Positions 24,182 through 29,365 of a stretch of 29,365 nt of DNA are shown piece by piece. A program made the translations under genes and the position numbers. The stretch comes from Candidatus Omnitrophota bacterium (GTDB taxonomy: Bacteria; Omnitrophota; Gorgyraeia; Gygaellales; Profunditerraquicolaceae): the NCBI GenBank assembly GCA_028719265.1, contig JAQUKF010000004.1, positions 1 to 29,365 on the forward strand. The letters are read 5' to 3'. Positions within the stretch are counted from its first letter, which is position 1; every line of letters starts with the position of its first letter. The notes under the pieces are model-generated. The model worked only from the letters and a program-made list of their open reading frames with translations. It ran no database searches and was not told the origin of the DNA.

Positions 24182-24771
24182 GTTTTCCTGTTTTTGATAA
24201 GGTTGAACAAGCCCAGCAATAATCCGATCACCAGGAGCGCGCCCGAAGGCATGCCAAAGACAAACACTGGCTCAAAACCGTTGACCAGTGTATGCCCAAG
24301 TATTTTACCCGAACCCAAAACCTCCCTTATCGCCGAAATAAGGATAAGCGCCAGTGTAAAACCCACCCCCATACCCAGCCCGTCGAAGAACGCGCTGGCA
24401 AGATTATTCCTGCAGGCAAACGCCTCGGCGCGGCCCAGGACTATGCAATTGACGACAATCAACGGAACATATATCCCCAGGGCGCGGTCAAGAACCGGGC
24501 TGTAGGCCTTCAGGCATAATTCGGTGATAGTCACAAAGGTAGCTATGATTACGATAAAACAGGGGATGCGTATCTTGCCGGGAATGAACCCTTTGACCAG
24601 GGAGATGATCACGCTTGAGCCCAAAAGAACAAAAGTAGCCGCCACTCCCATCCCGATGGCGTTGGCCACCGAGACTGAAACCGCCAGGGTCGGGCATAAC
24701 CCTAAAGCCAGGACAAAAGTGGGATTCTCCTTTATGATGCCTTTCGTGAATTCCTTGACTAACTTTTTCAT
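24178..24771 (-). CDS. rnfE: Rnf complex membrane subunit RnfE
   Basis: 197-residue polytopic protein, antiparallel partner of RnfA. It opens KKLVKEFTKGIIKENPTFVL and continues ALGLCPTLAVSVSVANAIGM, then has IVVNCIVLGRAEAFACRNN with the second conserved cysteine region. About six helices are expected. It lies 48 bases downstream of rnfD and overlaps rnfA by 4 bases. Confidence 0.96.
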   Translation of the reverse strand: MKKLVKEFTKGIIKENPTFVLALGLCPTLAVSVSVANAIGMGVAATFVLLGSSVIISLVKGFIPGKIRIPCFIVIIATFVTITELCLKAYSPVLDRALGIYVPLIVVNCIVLGRAEAFACRNNLASAFFDGLGMGVGFTLALILISAIREVLGSGKILGHTLVNGFEPVFVFGMPSGALLVIGLLLGLFNLIKNRKT

Positions 24772-24819
24772 TGTCTCCTTATCCTGCCTAAGAATTACCT
24801 CCGGGCCAAACCCGCAAGG

Positions 24820-25761
24820 CTACTTAGTTCCGTAAATCCTGTTCTTGGTATAACGGTCGATAAACGGAGAGGCCGCGTTCATCATCAATATCGCGTATGA
24901 TACCCCTTCCGGGTAGCCTCCCCAGATCCGGATGATCGCCGTAAGCAGGCCGCACCCTATCCCGAAGATGAACTGACCCCTTATGGTCAAAGGCGTAGCT
25001 ACATAATCGGTGGCCATGAAAAATGCCCCCAGGATCAATCCTCCGTTCAATATATGGAAAAGCCAGTCGCCATGAAAGAGCTGGCTGGCCCCAAATACAT
25101 AAGTAAATATTGCCGTAGTCAAAATATAGCTTACCGGAATATGCCATGAAATGTATCCTTTTATCAAAAGGATCGCCGCTCCGATCAATAAAGCCAGGAT
25201 GCAAACCTCTCCGATGCATCCTCCGCGCCTGCCCAGGAACATATCCAGGTAAGACAAATGCTCAAGAACCTTTCCCTCCTTAAGCGCGGCCAGCGGGGTA
25301 GCCGAAGTTACCGCATCATAACTGAAAGGCCTGGTAAAGGTAGTCATGTATCTGGGCCAAGAGGCCATAAGAAACACCCTGCCGATGAGCGCGGGATTGA
25401 AGATATTCTGTCCCAGCCCGCCAAAAACCTGCTTGCCGATAGCGATGGAGAATGCCGCCCCCACTACCGGCATCCACAAAGGCACGTTAGGAGGAAGATT
25501 ATAAGCCAAGAGTATCCCGGTAATTACGGCCGACCCATCCGCCGCCGTAATCTTCCTGCCGGTCAAAACTTCGAATACCGCTTCGGTCAGCACCGCGGCG
25601 GCGACGGCGGCAAGAATTACCCAAAGGGCATCTATGACGAATATAATTATACCGGCAATGCCTGCGGGTATAGTGCTGAGCACGACCGTCCACATAATCC
25701 GGGGGACAGACTCATTTTTATGGATGTGCGGAGAACCGGAAACTATAAGATTATTTCTCAT
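24820..25761 (-). CDS. rnfD: Rnf complex membrane subunit RnfD (covalent FMN)
   Basis: 313-residue polytopic membrane protein related to NqrB. It carries PHIHKNESVPRIMWTVVLS near the N-terminus, the LLAYNLPPNVPLWMPVVG segment, FNPALIGRVFLMASWP, and the flavinylation motif DAVTSATPLAAL, with Thr155 the likely FMN-phosphoester site attached by an ApbE-type transferase (not in this window). Nine to ten helices are expected. Its start overlaps the rnfG end by 11 bases. Confidence 0.96.
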   Translation of the reverse strand: MRNNLIVSGSPHIHKNESVPRIMWTVVLSTIPAGIAGIIIFVIDALWVILAAVAAAVLTEAVFEVLTGRKITAADGSAVITGILLAYNLPPNVPLWMPVVGAAFSIAIGKQVFGGLGQNIFNPALIGRVFLMASWPRYMTTFTRPFSYDAVTSATPLAALKEGKVLEHLSYLDMFLGRRGGCIGEVCILALLIGAAILLIKGYISWHIPVSYILTTAIFTYVFGASQLFHGDWLFHILNGGLILGAFFMATDYVATPLTIRGQFIFGIGCGLLTAIIRIWGGYPEGVSYAILMMNAASPFIDRYTKNRIYGTK

Positions 25762-26275
25762 TATTCATAAGATCCTTAAGTTGGCGCGCCTTCTTGATCA
25801 CCGAGTCCATTACCGCCCGGCTGGAAATTGTCGCTCCCGAGATAGCCTGTACCCCTGAGAGACTCAAGGCATCCCGGCCGCGGAACTGATCGGTAAAGCT
25901 GCTTTCTGCCACGCGCATTCCCAGCCCCGGGGTTTCATTCAGGGATATTACCTTGATTGCGCTTATCTTCTCATCGGGAAATATACCTGCCAATGTTTCA
26001 ATCACGCTGGAATATCCTTTGGCGCTGGCCTTAAAAACAAAACCAATCACTTTACCCTGACTGTCCAACGCCTTGTAATACAGGAGATTTTCGCCTTCTC
26101 TTACCTCGCTGAACTCTGCCGCCTGAGGCATAACCTCTTTAAGCGCATTCTGCTCTTCGGCCAACGCCTGCGCCACTATCCTGGGATGCGTAAGCGTATT
26201 GACGCCGGCCAGCAACCCGCCGGCAATTGTACAAATAAAAGCCAGGATCAAACCGTAACGTAATGTCTCTCTCAT
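25751..26275 (-). CDS. rnfG: Rnf complex periplasmic-side subunit RnfG (covalent FMN)
   Basis: 174 residues from the ATG at 26275: one N-terminal helix (~5-25) and a soluble FMN-binding domain. The flavin site is in ISGATISSRAV (145-155), with Thr149 the probable attachment residue; the segment GKVIGFVFKASAKGYSS and LNETPGLGMRV are also typical. The ATG forms an ATGA overlap with the rnfC stop. A longer frame from 26338 would add 21 polar residues inside rnfC, ahead of the membrane helix, and is rejected. Confidence 0.95.
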   Translation of the reverse strand: MRETLRYGLILAFICTIAGGLLAGVNTLTHPRIVAQALAEEQNALKEVMPQAAEFSEVREGENLLYYKALDSQGKVIGFVFKASAKGYSSVIETLAGIFPDEKISAIKVISLNETPGLGMRVAESSFTDQFRGRDALSLSGVQAISGATISSRAVMDSVIKKARQLKDLMNNEK

Positions 26276-27543
26276 GCTCTGGCCCCCTCCAGCTTTGCCC
26301 TTTTGATCGTCTGAAGCAGCCTGCGGTTCGCCGGACAAACGTAATTACATATTCCACACTCAATGCAATCCCCCGCCCCGTATTCCTTGGTTAACGACCA
26401 TAGGGCCCTCTCCGAAGCCAGATTGATCTGGCAAGGCATTAATCCTACGGGGCAGGAACGCACGCATGCCGCACAACGTATACAAGGTCCTTCCTCTAAG
26501 GTCTTGGCTTCTTGCGCGCCCATCAGCAGGATCCCCCCGCTTGATTTTATGACCGGGACCTCGTCCGTATATTGGGCTATGCCCATCATCGGACCTCCGA
26601 TAATGATCTTGGCCGGCTCTTCGCGGAGAGGTCCGCAGAAATCAATCAAATCCTTTATCGGCGTTCCCAAGCGCACAAGCAGATTCCTGGGATTCTTCAG
26701 GCAGCTGCCGGTAACTGTAACCACTCTTTCCATCAAAGGCCTGCCCTTAAAAACCGCTTCATATACCGCATAAACCGTAGCTACATTTTGCACCAGGACG
26801 CCTACGTCAAAAGGCAGCTTCCCTCGGGGTATCTCCTTCCCCAGTATATTGCGGATCAGCTGCTTTTCTCCGCCCTGCGGATAATCCGACTTCAAAACCT
26901 TGACCTTGATCCCGGGGACGCCTGAAAATGCCTGGATCGCCTCGGGCTTATTATCTTCTATCCCGATATAAACTTCTTTTATCTTCAAACGGGAAGCAAT
27001 CAACGCTATCCCTTCGGTTATCTCCGCTTTTTTCTCAACCATCAGCCGGCTGTCCGCGGTCAAATACGGTTCGCATTCCGCCCCGTTTATGATCAGGGTG
27101 TCCAGCTGCCGGGGAGGGTTAAGTTTTATGTGCGTGGGAAAACTAGCTCCCCCCATACCCACTATTCCCGCCTCTAAAACAATATTCCTTATATCAACAA
27201 GGCTAAGACTCTCTACCTCCTGTCTGTTTCTCAGGGTAAAATTTTTATCTTCTTCCAGACCGTTGCCTTCCAGTACAATAGCTTTTGCCCTGCCCAGGAC
27301 AGGATGAGGACATTCTTTTATCGCGGCGACTACCCCGGATATAGAAGCATGGATAGGAGCATAAACGTTTGCCTGTACGCCGGCTATCCTTTGGCCTAAG
27401 CTGACCGTATCCCCGACTTTCACTTCCGGGTTACAAGCCTTACCCAGATGCTGGATCAAAGGCAGATACACCTTTGCGGGGACCGGGAATCTTTCGACCG
27501 CCTTGTTTTCCGAATAATGCTTATTTTCCGCTAGCTTAACCAT
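26272..27543 (-). CDS. rnfC: Rnf complex NADH-binding subunit RnfC
   Basis: 423-residue peripheral subunit that exchanges electrons with NAD(H). The N-terminal barrel-sandwich region includes VYAPIHASISGVVAAI. The flavin/NAD domain carries GIVGMGGASFPTHIKL (typical of the NuoF-related family) and INGAECEPYLTADSRLM. Two [4Fe-4S] motifs lie at the C-terminus: CIRCAACVRSCP (354-365) and CIECGICNYVCP (393-404). It lacks the long C-terminal repeat tail of E. coli RsxC. It is the first rnf gene and overlaps the upstream transporter gene by 13 bases. Confidence 0.96.
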   Translation of the reverse strand: MVKLAENKHYSENKAVERFPVPAKVYLPLIQHLGKACNPEVKVGDTVSLGQRIAGVQANVYAPIHASISGVVAAIKECPHPVLGRAKAIVLEGNGLEEDKNFTLRNRQEVESLSLVDIRNIVLEAGIVGMGGASFPTHIKLNPPRQLDTLIINGAECEPYLTADSRLMVEKKAEITEGIALIASRLKIKEVYIGIEDNKPEAIQAFSGVPGIKVKVLKSDYPQGGEKQLIRNILGKEIPRGKLPFDVGVLVQNVATVYAVYEAVFKGRPLMERVVTVTGSCLKNPRNLLVRLGTPIKDLIDFCGPLREEPAKIIIGGPMMGIAQYTDEVPVIKSSGGILLMGAQEAKTLEEGPCIRCAACVRSCPVGLMPCQINLASERALWSLTKEYGAGDCIECGICNYVCPANRRLLQTIKRAKLEGARA

Positions 27544-28784
27544 TTTACCTTCCGGTTAAAGAATAAATTAACCAATCCCAACAGGCTTAGTAAGACGCCC
27601 ACGACGACCAGGATCAGTAAATGAGAAAATCTTTCCGCCAACATACTGCTTAGGAACATAAACAGAAGAAACCCCAAATGCATGACGATCTCAAATGAAC
27701 TGAAGATCTTTCCCAGCATGTCATTATCACTGACGCTATGGATTATGGTATTGGAGGCGATCATGATGGGAGCTACGGTCAACCCCAAACACAGGGCCAA
27801 TAGGGCTGCCATTCCAAAATTGGGATAATTGTATATTCCCATGGCAAAAATGACAAGCATTATCCCGCTTAGGACAAGCGAAGAAAAAATGACTTTGTAA
27901 TGGGCGATACGGTGGCCAAACCTGCCGTAAACCAGGGACCCCAGAAATAGCCCTATCCCCAAGAACATGACCAAAAGGCCAAGGTCTTTTGTCGTGGAAT
28001 GCAAGGTGTTTTGCACAAAAACAATGATGACAACGTAGACCGCACCCAACGCCGACCAAAGAGCGAAGATAATCCCGGCAGTAAAACGGATATCTTTCTT
28101 GCGGATAAAATAAAAGACCCCCTCTTTGACCTCCTGGAATACCGATTTGCTGATCACCTCCATGATCTCATGCCCCACGGTCTTGAAATCCATATTTACC
28201 GCGAATCTCTTAGAGATCAAGAAAATAAGCGCCCCGGAAAACAGGAAGGTCAATGAATTGAGATAAAATCCGCTCTTAGCCCCCATCCATTCCACAAGCA
28301 CTCCGCTTATCCCGCACCCCAAGGTTGCCGCGATCATCCCAGTCGTATTAATCAACGAATTGGCGATCAACAAATCCTTTTTATCCACCAAATCCGGGAC
28401 AATAGAAAGCTTGGCCGGGACAAAAAACCTGCCTATGGAAAATGTGAGGAAAATTACCAGGTAAACGAAGGCGAGGTTCCTGGCATAAAAAAGGAACAGG
28501 GGTATGGCTAAAACCAACAGGCTGCGCAAGAAATCACAGATAAACATAGTCCTGCGCCTGTCCCAGCGGTCGACATAAACCCCGGCCAGCGGCCCTATGA
28601 CAAATACAGGAATTATGGTAAATGAAAGTATCTTGGCAATCTGCAGGGTGGAACCCGGCGCGCGCATGTAAACAAAGGCGATCAGGGCCATTTGCCCAAG
28701 CCTGTCCCCCAACTGGGAAATTATCTGTCCCAGCCAAAGGAGGAAGAAATTACGGTTCTTTAAAACTTCACGGAATCTGGCCAT
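27531..28784 (-). CDS. MFS transporter (MFS_3-like)
   Basis: 417-residue protein with about 12 membrane helices. It opens MARFREVLKNRNFFLLWLGQ and has the MFS loop motif GPLAGVYVDRWDRRR between helices 2 and 3. The layout resembles the MFS_3 branch, which includes EntS- and LplT-like exporters; substrate is unknown. I start at the ATG at 28784. The frame is open to 28940, but that extension reads through the tRNA-Thr gene and is an artefact. No strong Shine-Dalgarno sequence precedes the ATG. It overlaps rnfC by 13 bases and is presumably cotranscribed with rnf. Confidence 0.87.
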   Translation of the reverse strand: MARFREVLKNRNFFLLWLGQIISQLGDRLGQMALIAFVYMRAPGSTLQIAKILSFTIIPVFVIGPLAGVYVDRWDRRRTMFICDFLRSLLVLAIPLFLFYARNLAFVYLVIFLTFSIGRFFVPAKLSIVPDLVDKKDLLIANSLINTTGMIAATLGCGISGVLVEWMGAKSGFYLNSLTFLFSGALIFLISKRFAVNMDFKTVGHEIMEVISKSVFQEVKEGVFYFIRKKDIRFTAGIIFALWSALGAVYVVIIVFVQNTLHSTTKDLGLLVMFLGIGLFLGSLVYGRFGHRIAHYKVIFSSLVLSGIMLVIFAMGIYNYPNFGMAALLALCLGLTVAPIMIASNTIIHSVSDNDMLGKIFSSFEIVMHLGFLLFMFLSSMLAERFSHLLILVVVGVLLSLLGLVNLFFNRKVKWLS

Positions 28785-28801
28785 GGTTGCAATTTTTAAA
28801 A

Positions 28802-28874
28802 AGCTGGCGAGAGGAGTTGAACCTCCGACCCGCGCTTTACGAAAGCGCTGCTCTGCCAACTGAGCTACGCCAGC
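28802..28874 (-). tRNA. tRNA-Thr (anticodon CGT)
   Basis: Cloverleaf on the minus strand: acceptor GCTGGCG/CGCCAGC, D arm GCTC/GAGC, anticodon stem GCGCT/AGCGC with loop TTCGTAA (anticodon CGT), T stem GGAGG/CCTCT with one G-U pair and loop TTCAACT. Discriminator T; no encoded CCA. It lies 17 bases upstream of the MFS gene and just downstream of a strong promoter. Confidence 0.95.
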
Positions 28875-28919
28875 AAAAGTTGAATCACCCATTAACGGTA
28901 ATACGGCAATTTGTCCCAC

Positions 28920-28947
28920 ATTATACCAATTCCTAGCCAATAGTCAA
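28920..28947 (-). promoter_or_regulatory. Strong sigma70-type promoter for tRNA-Thr and, by extension, the MFS-rnf operon
   Basis: Minus strand -35 TTGACT (28947-28942), a 16-base spacer and a perfect -10 TATAAT (28925-28920), about 45 bases before the tRNA 5' end. No other clear promoter was found before rnfC, so this may be the main promoter for the whole unit. Confidence 0.75.
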
Positions 28948-29062
28948 TTCTCTCGATAAAACTTTTAAATCCCCTCTTTGTGGCCGGCAAGGAAAGCCCG
29001 GAAGAAGGATATCCCTCATTTTGACAAACTGCCGTTATATGGTAAAGAAAACATAAAAAATG

Positions 29063-29090
29063 TTGACAAACCAGTATTTCGTGCTATATT
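29063..29090 (+). promoter_or_regulatory. Sigma70-type promoter of the cold-shock gene
   Basis: Perfect -35 TTGACA (29063-29068), a 16-base spacer and -10 TATATT (29085-29090). This leaves a leader of about 125 bases before the ATG. A second TTGACA lies upstream at 29021-29026 but lacks a good -10. Confidence 0.7.
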
Positions 29091-29149
29091 TACTTTTAAT
29101 ATAGGCTTTTAGAGGAGAAGTAAAGAAATTGTTTAGTTTGGAGCATAAA

Positions 29150-29212
29150 CCGCAAAGCAGCAACAGATAACGAACCATGCTTTGCGGATTTTTTTATCTG
29201 TAGAGGAGGTGA
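29150..29212 (+). promoter_or_regulatory. Structured 5' leader: terminator-like hairpin, predicted pseudoknot, and strong Shine-Dalgarno site
   Basis: CCGCAAAGCA (29150-29159) pairs perfectly with TGCTTTGCGG (29178-29187), forming a 10-bp stem with an 18-base loop, followed by A and seven T (29189-29195), the form of an intrinsic terminator. The loop segment CAGATAA (29164-29170) is exactly complementary to TTATCTG (29194-29200), just beyond the stem, so an H-type pseudoknot can form. AGGAGGTGA (29204-29212), an ideal anti-16S match, follows 10 bases before the ATG. The pairings are seen in sequence; a regulatory role (attenuation or temperature sensing) is inferred. Confidence 0.65.
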
Positions 29213-29222
29213 GAATTAAAAG

Positions 29223-29365
29223 ATGGCAAAAGGTAAAGTAAAGTGGTTCTCAAATCAAAAAGGCTACGGCTTTGTTACTTCTGAAGACGGCAAAGACGTA
29301 TTCGTGCATTTCAGCGCTATCACAGGAGAAGGTTATAAATCCCTGGCAGAAGGCGATGAAGTGGA
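29223..29365 (+). CDS. Cold-shock protein, CspA family (partial, runs off right edge)
   Basis: The first 47 residues are visible: MAKGKVKWFSNQKGYGFVTS, then EDGKDVFVHFSAITGEGYKS. Both RNA-binding motifs are present, KGYGFV (RNP1) and VFVHF (RNP2), in the usual positions. Family members are ~65-70 residues, so about 20 are missing beyond the window. The protein acts as an RNA chaperone that melts mRNA structure and antiterminates. It has its own promoter and a long structured leader, and is divergent from tRNA-Thr. Confidence 0.96.
   Translation, partial: MAKGKVKWFSNQKGYGFVTSEDGKDVFVHFSAITGEGYKSLAEGDEV

Noticed and set aside
29021..29049. Second TTGACA upstream of the cold-shock promoter
   Set aside because: No -10 better than 3 of 6 is found at 15-18 bases spacing, so it is not listed as a promoter.
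1..29365. CRISPR arrays, insertion sequences, integrases, attachment sites, toxin-antitoxin pairs
   Set aside because: No regularly spaced repeats, transposase motifs or terminal inverted repeats were seen; the three tRNAs show no adjacent partial duplicate of their 3' ends.

Overview
This 29.4 kb window is a dense, housekeeping-type stretch of a bacterial chromosome. It holds about 33 protein genes and three tRNA genes. Almost everything is on the minus strand; the exceptions are a short plus-strand pair (19.6-22.1 kb) and a truncated cold-shock gene at the right edge. An outer-membrane BamA, a GH94-like phosphorylase, a complete Rnf complex, a zinc-ribbon SpoVG, a stand-alone MEDS sensor and a mixture of Firmicutes-like synteny with Gram-negative envelope genes suggest a diderm, probably anaerobic bacterium. 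Candidatus Omnitrophota or a relative is my best guess. That assignment is inference from gene style; no marker phylogeny was run. I saw no mobile element, CRISPR array or phage gene.

Layout, left to right. The left edge cuts bamA (1-1463, C-terminal barrel missing). From 1.5 to 13.5 kb runs a long minus-strand series with very small gaps. In transcription order it is hisG, a tiny COX24/AURKAIP1-like basic protein, a secreted TPR protein, split transketolase (N half, C half), ispE, spoVG, tRNA-Gln, glmU, prs, rplY, pth, rpsF, ssb, rpsR, rplI, dnaB, bamA. It joins two classic conserved blocks, ispE-spoVG-glmU-prs-rplY-pth and rpsF-ssb-rpsR-rplI-dnaB. It also has a metabolic thread: transketolase makes ribose-5-P, Prs makes PRPP, and HisG consumes PRPP.

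From 13.5 to 17.7 kb there is a GH94-like glycoside phosphorylase, preceded by a small signalling operon (MEDS sensor, PilZ protein, two-helix membrane protein) with its own promoter. From 17.76 to 19.54 kb is a compact unit: promoter, eno, ftsB-like gene, initiator tRNA-Met, terminator. Divergent from eno is a plus-strand pair: an FtsH-type membrane AAA protease lacking most of the periplasmic domain, overlapped by a lipoprotein gene.

From 22.1 to 28.95 kb a strong promoter drives tRNA-Thr, an MFS transporter, then rnfC-G-D-E-A-B and finally purN. Many of these genes overlap by 1-13 bases. The last 350 bases hold divergent promoters and a structured cspA-type leader: a perfect 10-bp terminator-like hairpin whose loop can pair with the sequence just beyond the U-tract (a predicted pseudoknot), followed by an ideal Shine-Dalgarno sequence. 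This leader, the zinc-ribbon SpoVG, the tip-less SSB and the short FtsH-lipoprotein pair are the most interesting observations.
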